64,000 bases of DNA from Scilla litardierei (Eukaryota; Streptophyta; Magnoliopsida; Asparagales; Asparagaceae). Every line of letters begins with the position of its first letter. Positions within the stretch are counted from its first letter, which is position 1. Shown here piece by piece: positions 10,652 to 21,757 of the stretch. The stretch covers positions 165,073,579 to 165,137,578 of the forward strand of contig CM061141.1 in assembly GCA_030789695.1 (NCBI GenBank). The letters run 5' to 3'. The notes below the pieces were generated by a model, which worked only from the letters and a program-made list of their open reading frames with translations, was not told the origin of the DNA and ran no database searches. Both the position numbers and the translations under genes were made by a program.

Positions 10652-11965
10652 TCAGGGTGGCTTGAAGGGGTGACGCTCAACGGTTGGCATCCTCTCAGCG
10701 GTTGGGGCAAGAAATCTGGTTGTTGACAGTGGTGACAAATGGATGGTCTCAATCACTCCCCCACTGGTGATATCCGGGGTTTTCTCCTTTGTGTTGGCGA
10801 CACTCGCCACTCTCTTCAAAATTTGAACTTCAGCAGCGGTGAGCATCAAAGGCCATTTTCCCTTGCTCTTCATCCGAGCACTCTTTCCAATTACATGGGG
10901 AGTTGACTGGGAGACACATTCTGGCCCGATAATTTCCTCTCCGTCTAGCCCAGAGTTCTCCACAATTCCATCCAAGTCTTCAGGGGGATTCCTAGAAAGA
11001 ACTTCCAATGCTCCTGCTTCATTAACTCTCCCTTCTTCAATCTCCAGAAGGTTGCAGTTGGATTCCTCGGGTGGTAGCTTCATGGACAGCACCAAGTCGA
11101 ACTCCACTGTTTGATCACCGATGTTTAAAGACAATTTTTCCTTCTTTACGTCGATGAGCACACCGACGGTTACCATAAAAGGTCTTCCGAGAATAATCGG
11201 AGTGTGATTATCCTTGGGCATATCCATCACTACAAAATCCATCGACACACGTACACCGCGGACATTAACTGGTAGGTCGTCGTCGACTCCCACGGGGTAC
11301 TTGACGAATCGATCCGCTAGCTACAAGGTCATCCCCGTAGGTTCCAGTTCACCCATATTGATCCTTCTGTAGAGTGAGAGGGGCAACAAACTTACACTTG
11401 CTCCCAAATCAACAAGCGCTTTATTGATAGAGACTTCCCCTATAGAGCACAGCATCGAAAAACTTCCCAGGTCTTTAAGCTTCGGCGGATTTTCTCGTTG
11501 AATCAAAGTGCTACATTCCGCGGTAAGGACCACCTTTTCCATTCTTGTCCCCTTCTTCACTAGGTCCTTCAGAAATTTTGCGTACCAAGGAATTGTCTCA
11601 ATTGCTTTTAGGAACGGGATCTGAAGACTTAGATCCTTCACCGTCTCAAAGAACCTGTCGTACTTTTCGTCAATCTTGGCCTTGGCAAGCCTCTGCAAAA
11701 ATGGTACCGAAGGCTTAAAACCCCTCAAGTCTTCACCCTCATTCTTGTTCCTTTCCTCAGATTCTTCTTCCGGAGTAACGTGCTTTGATGTTGACGCTCC
11801 GTCGTTGTTTCTCTCCATATTCGGTTGCTCATTGATGATGGGCACTTCACTATCTTTCTCGGCATCCCGTGCCAGAATCTTCTTTCCACTCCTCAGAATA
11901 ATAGCGGAGACATTCGCTTGACCATGTGTTAAGGCTAAGGTTTGGCTTGGTCCCCTAGGATTCAC
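10652..11965 (-). pseudogene. Element B retropepsin (aspartic protease) region
   Basis: Two open segments, 11321-11965 and 10652-11293, are separated by a stop. The first ends in the protease core ALVDLGASVSLLPLS, the plant gypsy version of the D-T/S-G-A active site, with Leu in place of Thr/Ser. The second has the ILGRPF flap-region motif of Athila and Ogre proteases, then an acidic linker. In related elements reverse transcriptase follows; here the sequence passes into a non-coding spacer instead. The upstream 11.9-11.7 kb part is a charged gag-protease linker. Confidence 0.82.
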
Positions 11966-12172
11966 CTCCGGTTGACCCGGCAGTTGTCATTGCGCCTTTT
12001 GGAGGTTAGCTACTTGTAACCCCAATTGGGTCACTTGGTCGGCCAAGGATTTCTGACCAAGCTGTAGTTGTTGAGTGATCTTCTCCTGATTCGAAATGTA
12101 CTGAGCCAGGAGGTTCTTAATCGGAGAGACCACTCGTTGTTATTGATTGTACTGTTGTTGTTGGGGCGGAGG

Positions 12173-13342
12173 TTACTGATGTCGAGGAGGAAACTGTTGA
12201 TAAATATGTTGAGGCAGAGGAGGCTGGTATTGTTGTTGCCGAGGAGGTTGCTGAAATTTTTGGTAGGGTGCCTTGTAGCTAAAATTTGGATGATTTCTAT
12301 TATTGGGAGAATATCCAGGATTAGAACTTGTTCTCGGCGGATAGGGCACATTTCCCGTAGGATTATAAAATAGGGCACTTGCTTGATCCACAGGCACCGA
12401 AATCTCCCCAACATCGAAGTCTCCCATCACTTCAGCTTCCACGGACGCTACTTGTTGTGGGTTAGCGGCACCGGCTCCAACCATAAATGCTGAAATTTGA
12501 GTGGAAAGCAAACGAATTTTCGTGACAGCTTGTCCACTTCCTCAACCCGATGCATTCCACCAGCTTTTGGGGTAGCACGCTCATCAGTCCACCTCTTGTT
12601 GTTGGATGCCATGTTCTCTAAGATAGTTCCGGCATCCACTTCGTTTCTTGACATGAAAGATCCACCCGCTGCGGAATTCATAGAGGACTTCAAATCGTCC
12701 CTCGGTCCATTATAAAATAGGTTGATGATCTGCCAGTGGGGGAGCTCGTGGTGAGGACACTTCCTTTGCATTTCTTTGTACCTCACCCACGCTTCATGTA
12801 GCTACTCATGGCTAGCCTGGGAGAAAGAGGAGATTTCGCTTCTTAGCTTCATCGTCTTCCACGGAGGAAAGAACTTGTTCAGGAATGCGTTCGAAAGTCG
12901 CTCCCAAGTTGTGAACATGTTGGGGTCCTTCCACCTCAGCCATTGCTTCGCTTTATCCCTTAGAGAGAACGAGAATAATCTTAACCAAATAGCCTTGGTC
13001 GATACACCATTGATCTTAAATGTCTCACACTTCTCCAAAATTGAGTCTAAGTGCTCGATGGGATTCTCCATGGGAGCTCCAAAAAATTGGTCTTGTTGGA
13101 TCCAAGCCACAAGTGATGGTTTCAACTCAAAGTTTCCGGTCGTAATGGTCGGAGGTTGAATGATGGATATAGACCAATAGACGGCATCGAAAATTCGAGC
13201 AAATACTTTGGAGGAGTGACGTTTCCTGCCATGGCGGCAAATTCTTCTCTTCTTCTTCTTTCTACTTCAAAACCCTCAGGGTAGCATTGATCTCGGGATA
13301 CAAAGGAACTAAGTCGTCGAGACTCCTTGAGTTCCTACGCAT
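12173..13342 (-). pseudogene. Element B gag, degraded
   Basis: The ATG is at 13342, 180 bases below the 5' LTR. The retrotransposon gag domain is clear: a PIEHLDSILEKCETFKINGVS stretch split here as PIEHLDSILEKC and FKINGVS, then SLRDKAKQWL, TTWERLSNAFLNKFFPP, and after a stop near 12800 CPHHELPHWQIINLFYNG and AAGGSFM. Below 12511 the protein is glutamine and proline rich (PPRQQQYQPP), usual for Athila gag C-termini. At least three interruptions are present: a stop near 13255, one near 12800 and one near 12172. Confidence 0.85.
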
Positions 13343-13496
13343 GAAAAATTAAGATATACCATGAAGCACGTATGGTATGATGCGAAATAAAAACAAAAAT
13401 AAAAACAAAAGTGTAGAATGTGAAAATTATCACGGGGTAAGGATGTGAGCTAGTCTCAAGGATAACAGGGGTCCTAAATGTAACAAGCACGTTGCC

Positions 13497-13514
13497 TCCC
13501 CGGTAACGGTCCAA
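13497..13514 (-). other. Element B primer binding site (tRNA-Asp type)
   Basis: On the minus strand TTGGACCGTTACCGGGGA starts 7 bases after the 5' LTR end. It matches the complement of the tRNA-Asp 3' end (TGGCGCCGTTGCCGGGGA, from general knowledge) except for a few positions. tRNA-Asp priming is typical of Athila-type elements. Confidence 0.75.
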
Positions 13515-13521
13515 TAAAGCT

Positions 13522-15027
13522 TGACCGCCCGTCCATTTGTCACTCAAATCGGGACGGGGATACTAGGATTAGAATTTGTAAACTGCAAGCGCACGACGTC
13601 GAAGTGTGGCTTGGGGGTCGATCACGGGGAGGCGTGTATTGTGCTTGGAAACATTCGGGAACCGGATCACCTGGTGGGTGAGCTCGCCTATTCTCTGGGT
13701 GGTTGTCTCGATAGTAGATTAATGGAAAAGATGTAAGCGGTAAAAAAGGGATAGGATTGTGATCGGATTCTAGGGTTTAGCGGTGAGACGTTGCCTCTAA
13801 TAGTGGTACCTAACGTCCCATGGGCTCTATATTCCAGTCGATGCCCAGGATGATACCCTAGGTCTACCCGGGTTCGGACGGTGGGCATTCCCATGTCCAA
13901 CACCGCCTGACTTCGGGAGAACTAAGCTCGCAACAATTGCTCTTGACATTTCATCCAAGCCGTTCCGACGCGCAAGGAATCAATGTCTACGCTAGGGGGT
14001 GAGCTGTGGCTAGACAATCAAACTCCTGTTTTATTTCCCCTTGGCCCGACGATCAAAAGCGGTCTTTCTCCCGCCGATGGCAATGAAACGCCCCCGCGTA
14101 ACCATCAAAATCCCTATATCCTATCGGATCCCTAATCCTATGGCTGTTCTAGGGAGAACCCACGAATGGGCTTCCACCAATGTCCCAGATTAAAGAATTA
14201 CTCACTATTCATGGCTTGAAATGCAATAAAACAGGTTATAGCCATTAGAATGGAAATCATGCAATAGATTACCCTAGCAAATAGTAGTATAAACGCAATA
14301 TCAAATTATAGGAATGATCAAAGAACTTACAAATAGAATTAAATTCAGTGCAGCCAAAAATCCCTTAAAACAGCTTAAAATGGGGATTGCGTTTCTGGAA
14401 AAACCTAGACATATTTATACAATTTGGTAAGATGCCAGGGAATATTCCCACAAAAAGACAAAAATAGACATTCACCCGATCGGTTGAAACTTCAACCGAT
14501 CGGGTGAGACGATGGAAAGCTTGGTCTTCGGCTCTGATAGATCTCACCCGATCGCTGAACCGATCAGGTGAGTCTTTGAATTCTCGAGCATGGGAAGCAG
14601 CAGCTACAAGTGACCCGATCGGTTCGACAAGTCAACCGATCGGGTAAACTTTGGCTCTCAAAACAGCATTCTGTGTCACATCCACCCGATCACTGAACCG
14701 ATCGGGTGGAATTGTCTCTTTCTTGGAACTGATACGGCTACATGAACCGATAGGGTGGATCTGTCTACCCGATCGGTTGAGAGCTGATACATGGTTTATC
14801 TTGAAGATTGGCTCTCAGGATCTTGTGCAACACCTCCCTTTGCTCCGGGGACTCATGATGTTGGCCTTGTATGTCCCCTGTGCTAGCAATATCCTGTAAA
14901 AGCAAACAAACACAACGTAAGTAAAAAAACGAACTAAAAACACAAAGGAATGGATTCGAAACAACGAAAAATGAAGGGAAATTACGAAGAAGACGTGCGT
15001 GAATATATAAAATATAAACGCACGTCA
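13522..15027 (-). repeat. Element B 5' LTR
   Basis: 1506 bp, from TGACGTG at 15027 to the end at 13522. A TATA box is at 14412-14419. Five palindromic modules lie near 14473, 14544, 14612, 14683 and 14737. The first is a perfect pair, CACCCGATCGGTTGAA then TTCAACCGATCGGGTG, separated by two bases. Compared with the 3' LTR it lacks about 55 bp at 13750, where GGTAAAAAAGG joins GGAT directly. Confidence 0.9.
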
Positions 15028-15270
15028 AAGCCAAAGTCCTAGATTACCTTTTCACCTTTTACACCTTTCCATTAGTTTATAATCATGACAACCATCTAAG
15101 AATCGGCTAGCTCATCCACCGGGTGATCTGGTTCCTGAATGTTTGCAAGTACAACACACGCCTCCCCGTGATCGACCCCCAAGCCACACTTTGACACCGT
15201 ACGCTTGCAGTGTATAATTCTAATTCTAGTATCCCCGTCCCGATTTGCATGTCAAACGGACGTCCGGTCA
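15028..15270 (+). repeat. Element A 3' LTR, right part
   Basis: Begins with the second AAGCC and continues the U5 of element A, ending in CGTCCGGTCA at 15270. It is the counterpart of the last 240 bases of the element B LTRs. The CTTAA that follows is the predicted target duplication of element A. Confidence 0.88.
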
Positions 15271-16248
15271 CTTAACAAGTTGTTTGACTCTGCAGTCGGT
15301 AGATGAACTCTTCATCAATCATATAATATATGAGCCCCTATATATTTTTACCCCTATCCACTTATGATCATGAGTTTGCTCATCCAAATCATAATGACTA
15401 GTCTAGTCAGACTCTTGTTTTCGTGTCTAGTTTACCTTACGCCAGCGTTCAGTGTATACATGACACGAGGGTTTGGGTTAAGTTTAGACTACATCATATG
15501 TAATTAAAATTTGGTTTCCATAAGGTTGTCATGCCACAGCTTGAGTGTGCTCAACAACTATAACATGTAACATATAGTCGCCAAAAATCCAAAACAAGGA
15601 AGGCCACAGTTTATCTTGAAGAATATTTTTAACATATTAGACTAGATATAATCGACGGTGTCACATAATCATAAATTCACATCCTTGCGATCCAACGGAA
15701 CACTGCCAGGGATTTGCCTAGGTCAGGATCACTATCCCAAATCGAGCAAGGGTGATCCACAACACTAGTCGAAAAACACTAGACCAGATCATGGTCCATT
15801 GAAGGAACCTAATTATTCATATGTGTGCCATCAATTAAAATTGGCTTCATTAAAACTAGTTAATCATATCAACTAGTTGAATCCTAAAATTCAAAATTAT
15901 TAGGATTGGTTAATAACTTTTATTAAGTCCTTATCAACTATAAGGAATGAATTTTAAGGTGTTATCCTAATTATGTATTAGGCATTTAAAACAAGTTTAA
16001 ATCATAGCAAAGCAATCTAAAATTATCATATAATTATTAGACAACTTTTAATGGCTAACCTAAAAGTTTTCTTGTGTTATTAAATAAGGAACAAGAATAA
16101 ACATAACGATTAAAATTAACAACTTAATTTTATTACATGAAATTAAGTTTCTGCAATTTTTCAATAATCATCTCATAATTAATTCATGTTTCTAATAAAA
16201 AGCATACGCATATCATATCATTTGCAAAATTAGATCATTGTAGATTTG
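15271..16248 (-). other. Internal region of element D, no coding signal
   Basis: AT-rich DNA between the end of element A and the primer binding site of element D. I see no domain or long frame on either strand. By position it is the start of the internal region of D, which suggests D is non-autonomous or has a long leader. Confidence 0.5.
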
Positions 16249-16260
16249 GCTTTGATACCA
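16249..16260 (-). other. Element D primer binding site (initiator Met tRNA)
   Basis: On the minus strand TGGTATCAAAGC, one mismatch from TGGTATCAGAGC, the usual copia primer site, two bases after the LTR end ATCCAACA. Confidence 0.8.
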
Positions 16261-16261
16261 A

Positions 16262-18609
16262 TGTTGGATTTTGATGCACCCTTAGGGAATAAATCTATGC
16301 CCATCCTACATCAGACAGATGATAGAAACATAAAATAGCAGCGGAAAAAAATATTAAACACTTTAATAAAAAGGCCATAAGAATATCATGAACCCTAGCC
16401 AGGAAAATCTACTACATTGGAGTGGGTCTGACCAACCCTGAAGATAGATATAAACTACTGCAACAATATATGAAAGCATAAATAAAATTGACTTACCCAG
16501 AAATTTGCTTCGGAAAAAAGCGTCGTTTTCAGCAACAACTTTTGCTCCCTGAAGCTTGCCGCATCCGTGCATCCCAAACTGGTTCACCCGAAGCGAGCCG
16601 ACGCCGTGCCTCTGAGCCAATCACTTGGCAAAGAAAGTTTCACTTGAGTACGATCCACATCAAAGACTTTGAATCAGATCAAAAACTCATCGTCGCCTTG
16701 CTAGGACTTGAACAAAGGATCCGAAGAATTAAAAGAGGAGGGAATAATTTAAGTCTTAGATCAAGCGTGCTCAAAACTTTTTGGAGCTTCTTGAATCGGA
16801 GACTTGGTGTGAGTTTCAATGAGGAGGGTTGCCCCGTATTTATATAGAGAGCCGGCCCCCCTCATTTGCTTCGAACAAGGCGGGACTATTAAAATGGGTT
16901 GTTTAAGATTAATTTTATAGAAGTCCAAATTTCTAAAATTAACCACAAATCCATTTCTGAGTTTCGACTTTGAAACTACCTATCAAATCGAAGATCTCGA
17001 GACAACAATTGCATAAAAAACGACGTCCAATTTCAATATCATTTGACCCTTCAAATGTTGAAAATAAACTCTGAAATTGCATTTCGCACAAAACTACGAA
17101 TTCACACTTCTCGAGGAGGCTGATCAGATCATGCCACGTGGCACGATCTACCCAAGCCACGTGGCACGTGCCAGAGCAGAGCCGACCACGTGCGTAGGGG
17201 CAGGGCCCCACACAGGCCCCACGCGGGTGCTGCCTGCGTACAGATCTCGTGGGTGCCCGTGTGCAACAGCATGCGGGTTGACTTGCGGATTGTACCCACA
17301 TTAGCGGGTACAACCCGCTATCTCCTGGAGGGTCTGACCTGCCAGGCGAGGGTTAGACCTGCAAGCCCTCTTAGCCCCTTTCGACGATGTTTTTGCATTT
17401 TCGGACTCGTTTGAGCTCTGATTTGAACGCGGATTCTTTATATGGTTTTCTCAGGAAATCCCCTTCGACCACACGCATCATTGTCAACATAATACCAAGT
17501 ATTAATTACACATAATGTGTAAAGTCCACAATGCTAAAATCTTTAGCTTTAATCTCACAACTTTCTTGTGAGCTAAATTATTCCACTACATCAGATGCAT
17601 CCCTATTTACATTCTTCCTATTACTAAGACGTAAATCCTACTCGATGTGAGACCCTACAGCCTGACCCTACTACAGATTGGGACTCAAAATCCCTAGACG
17701 ACAGTAACCACGAGCAGCAGGTGTCATCCTTGTTTCGACGTCATAAATACATGATTGACCCATTGACTAAAGTGTCATCGGGATTACTCTAACTGCGACA
17801 GTGATGAATACCACAGTTTTAGTCCCTTCGTCTTAACTATGTCACTTCATAGCCTAGGGTATGGTAAACTATCAACCCCACTAGCTAGCACTGGCCAGTA
17901 TCATTCGATCTTTGGTATATACATGTTGTTCTCCCTACAACATACTGTGTCCAAGGTTTTTTCCAAGAACCGTACCAAGCCCGTGACACTAACTTCCCAT
18001 TAACGGAAGAGACAAATCCTCTCTTGAACACTACTCACCTCATACGCTTCAAGTGTCACCCAACCTGAAGACTTTCAGCGGGCCTTGCCTTAAAGCTAGA
18101 TCATAGATCTAAGTAACACGGTTCATGCACAGGTTTGTACAAATGACCTCAAGTCTTTAGGACCAACTTTCCTATCATCACTAGAAAGTTATTAATGACA
18201 CATTAGTTAATGTTAAACATTTGATAACCTTTTATTGGGTCGTTCAGTGGACTCATTCTCCAATGAGCACCTGTGTCGCGTCTCCGAATTAGCCAGGTCG
18301 AATGATAATGAGATCATCAAGACAAAGACACAATGGTCTGTCTGATGTGTCGATATCCTTTTCTTGATGCATCTATGACCATGAACGCTTTAATACTCAA
18401 GCTCCTATCAGTCAGACACTACTCATAATCGAGATCTTCTATCTAGTTACGTGTATGACCTTACTATGAGTCTAAGGAAATTATCTATGTAATTTAATGA
18501 AAACATATCAATATAAATACTCAGACAACTGATACCGGAAAGAATAATTTCATTTATGAACAAGATGTTTACTTAGATAAATTGCCTCGAGGGCATACAT
18601 CTCTCAACA
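16262..18609 (-). repeat. Element D 5' LTR, copia type, 2.35 kb
   Basis: On the minus strand it starts TGTTGAGAGATGTATGCCCT at 18609 and ends AAAATCCAACA at 16262, next to a Met-tRNA primer site. The start resembles those of Angela/Tork-type copia LTRs. A TATA box (TATATAAA, minus strand) is at 16839-16846, leaving about 1.75 kb of U3 and 0.55 kb of R-U5. The sequence after 18609 is CTTCC, the expected target duplication. The other LTR lies left of the window. Open frames inside it (16488-16847 plus, 16939-17313 minus) are not proteins. Confidence 0.78.
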
Positions 18610-18621
18610 CTTCCCCACTTC

Positions 18622-20394
18622 GTGCCTTCCTCCATTCAAACCATCATCTCCAAAATTCCTTCTTACCCATCCCCCAAACACTCTTCCCCTAACTTCCTCA
18701 ACCTACCACCACCCTTAAAACACCATCAAACCTCCTATCATCCACCATCTCCACCAAGCCCTAACCCCAATCTTTCACCATCTCCACCAAATCCTCCTCA
18801 ATTTAGGCAAGATCTTCACCATGGTAGCTTGGGAGAGCTTGGTCGATCATAGGGAGCCGATTGAAGGAAGATCCATCAAGATTTCGTCGGATTTGGGTAA
18901 CTTCCTTCCTTTTCTCAATTTTTTAAGCTTTGCCCTGAATTTTTCTTGCTTTTCCTCTTTATAATTATGATCAATGTGTGTCTCACCCCACTCCCATCAT
19001 CATCATGCACACCATGTCTAAGAGGCCTACTAGGAAGATTCCTGCCCAAAGGCCAAACCGCACCCAAAGGGGCACAGAGCCGCCTCAACCTGAACACATT
19101 GCACCACCCACAACTTCATGGAATCACCCTTAGGGATGAGCCGAACATGACAGCCATAACTAGACTTCACCCGTGCCCAATTTCCACGACGAGGTTCCCA
19201 AACCTTGACGCCCTCCTATCCTCAGGTGTTCTAGAGGGAGTTGAAACCCTGTTCCAAAACATTGGCTGAACTACATTTCTAGACACACATGCTTAGACAT
19301 ATGTGCACCCGATCCTAGAGTTCCTTAGCTCTTTGCACCGCACGGAGGATGGGATTTCATTCCGCGTATGGAATGCAGATCGAGAGCTGACTTTTGACCA
19401 GTTGGATGGCTTATTTGGTTGGCCCGCCAACAGGAGCGTAAGCCCTGATGAGCATTTGTGCCCCTGTAGTTTTAATGCGGGGACGTTTTGGGGTGAGATC
19501 ATAGGTTCAAGGGCATTTAACCCGAGGATGGCCAAGGCCTCCTCAATTGTTCACATGTGTCTTAGGATTGCCCATAGGATCCTCTATGCTGTTTTTGCTA
19601 GGACCGATTGTGGTATGGTGAACCACACCGAGCTCATGTTCATATGGCTCATGACCCGACCCCAATTTTATGTTGCATCCACCGGCCTCTTCACCCCACG
19701 CTAGCCCCTTCGGAGCTCGGAGTGGATAATGGCTAAGCTCTTGAAGGTCACAACTGCTCCTACTGCAGAAATTTATTGTGGCAGCCTCATCACTCTGATT
19801 CCACATCACCCATCCCTCCAGATTAAGCTACCTGATAACCTCCTACGTACCGATGGCCCTACGTCACTTGACATGAACGCCTTTATTAGGATGTTCATGA
19901 TCAAGATGAAGGGAGCTGATGGATATGTTTGGCTTTATGGGCAGTAGCACACCGATTATATCATCTTGCCCACTCCCATTTTCTTCCGATTCGACGCGGC
20001 CATGAATTGGCTTTTTCCATCTGATATCAGCCGTGAGCATCGTCCTCGTGTTGTAGAGCACGTGATCCCTGTGCAACATTCACCCCAGCATCCCCCCTCC
20101 CCACACTTCGAGGAGGGCGACACCTCAGGATCCCACCCGTACCACTTCCCCCTCCCTGAGAACTTTGAATCTCGTTTTGGTCGTATGGACCAATGGTTGA
20201 CAGCCTACTCCAGTTCCATATTAGAGAACATCCGTGGTACGATCCTCACTTTCCCCCTCCTCCCCTCGAGGGAGGAGACGAGTGGCCCCAATTTCATTGC
20301 CCCATTTCGTTGCCCCATTTCATTTCCCCATTCACTTCACTTAAACACATTGGGGGCAATATGTGATTCCATCTTGGGGGAGGTGTTTCACTAG
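18622..20394 (+). pseudogene. Element C ORF1 (Athila ORF1 C-terminal domain), degraded
   Basis: The domain is spread over 19303-19704, 19729-19947 and 19966-20394. Key motifs are ELTFDQLDGLFGWP, MAKASSIVHMCLRIAHRILY, FARTDCGMVNHTELMFIWLM and GSLITLIPHHP, in the same order as in elements A and B. An upstream proline-rich stretch (18622-18852) matches the position of the proline-rich start in B. The frame is broken by stops near 19269, 19704 and 19947. Confidence 0.72.
20346..20387 (+). other. Element C internal hairpin and polypurine module
   Basis: CACATTGGGGGCAATATGTG folds with one bulge around a GGGG loop and is followed by ATCTTGGGGGAGG. This is the counterpart of 7628-7664 in element B, with changed stem bases. 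Confidence 0.5.
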
Positions 20395-21718
20395 CTTCAC
20401 CTCTAGCTTGGGTGCATGTCGAGTTCTATGGGCCTTTATTTTTCATTCCTACGGTGGTTTATTGTTGTTGTTAATAGTTTTTTGTGCATGTCGGTGCAGT
20501 TGTCCTGTTTGCCTATTGATGATCGATGTTGTCACCACTTCTCGTTGTTGTTGTTGATATTACTTGTTGTCAGTCCCTTTTCTCCCTCATCATTGGGTGG
20601 TCAACCGACCAATTTCTTTTTTACTTTTCCTTTCTTTTTAATTTTTAGTTTTAATTTTGACCGCCCCGCCTATCCACTTTTCCCTTTGTTTTATTTTCTG
20701 CCACCCTTTTCCTTGTTCCACTTTTTGCTCTTGTCTTTCGTTTTCCTTTGTATAGTTTGTCGATATGATCCCTCTAGGATAACCATGATCACTCATTAGA
20801 TTTGTACACTCTCGGCTATAGCCGATTTTTCCTACACACACTCTCGATACCTCTCGGTGGTATGACTTTTGCACTACCACCCTTACGATTTCATTTCTAT
20901 TCACCGTCCGTGATTTTGAGCTAGCTCCTGTTTCACCTCCGGTAGGATAGGCCAGTTTGTTTTTATCAACCCTTTGATTACACAACCCTAGGCTTCTTTG
21001 AATGCATAAGGTAGACTGAGTCTCGAAAGAGTTTAGCTTTGGAACTGGTTTGTACCCCCTCTATCTTGGTGTCAGCATGTTCTAAAAAACAGAGAAGAAA
21101 AAAGAAGAATAAATGCACCATTCTCCCTATTTCATCGAGTAGCGGGGTCTCCGTGCCTCGAAAAGTTCTGATATTCATGCCGAAAGATGAGGTTTTGGGG
21201 AGTGCATATAAATAATGGGATCTAGGTAAATCGAGAGAATAGGCCCGAGGGGTCCCTTTTGACCAATGCCCTAGACTCGTCTGGGTCAGGCGTCATTGGC
21301 CGAAATCTCGTTATATGAATTTCCTAGGCCCTATTTGAGAATAAATGTTTATAGTTATGTAAACGTGTCTGCTGCCATGGTTTAGGGGAGTGACAATAAC
21401 ATTGCGAACTCGGGAGAGACTTAGACTCTACCATGCCCTCGTGATCTTCGCCTTGGAGAACGTAGGATTAGTGTTTATTTTCAGTAGCCTAAGCCTACCA
21501 AGAGTACTTATTCGGGGTTAGCTCTACATGGATGAGTGTATTAGACCTGACGTCGTAAGGATGGTAGTGTTTTAGTGCACTGCCACGCTAGGTAAACATT
21601 GTGTGTGTTCGAGAGTTCACCTCATTCCTTGACATGTACACGACTCGTGAGTGTGAGTGGTTTGAGAGGCTGATCGTCAAGATTTCCCACCAGGTTCCTC
21701 CCATTCTTCATTTCTAGT
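20395..21718 (+). other. Element C untranslated 3' region
   Basis: T-rich after ORF1, then mixed sequence with no coding signal. The layout matches the same region of elements A and B. Confidence 0.7.
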
Positions 21719-21757
21719 CTTGCTCGAGGACGAGCAAGAGTCTAGCTTGGGGGAATT
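21719..21757 (+). other. Element C terminal hairpin and polypurine tract
   Basis: CTTGCTCGAGGACGAGCAAG (21719-21738) is a perfect 8-bp stem with an AGGA loop; the fourth stem pair is G-C where A and B have C-G. It is followed by AGCTTGGGGGAA and the LTR start at 21758. Confidence 0.8.

Larger units (their letters stand above)
4744..15027 (-). mobile_element. Element B: Athila-type retrotransposon lacking RT and integrase
   Basis: A 10,284-bp element bounded by TGAC...GTCA LTRs and the AAGCC duplication. On the minus strand the order is 5' LTR, primer binding site, gag, protease, a non-coding spacer with U3-like palindromes, ORF1, 3' untranslated region, polypurine tract and 3' LTR. Reverse transcriptase, RNase H and integrase are absent between protease (ending near 10652) and ORF1 (starting near 10125). 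It would need these in trans. It inserted into the 3' LTR of element A, its own family. The coding parts carry stops and frameshifts and the LTRs differ at many sites, so it is not recent. Confidence 0.9.

Noticed and set aside
14473..14782. CRISPR-like array
   Set aside because: The repeats are short palindromic half-sites with irregular spacers inside an LTR, present in all family LTRs, in a plant genome.
15271..16248. A second LTR
   Set aside because: No TG...CA borders or partner sequence could be found; position fits the internal region of D.
16488..17313. Frames of 119 and 124 codons on both strands
   Set aside because: They lie in the D LTR around the TATA box; no known domain.
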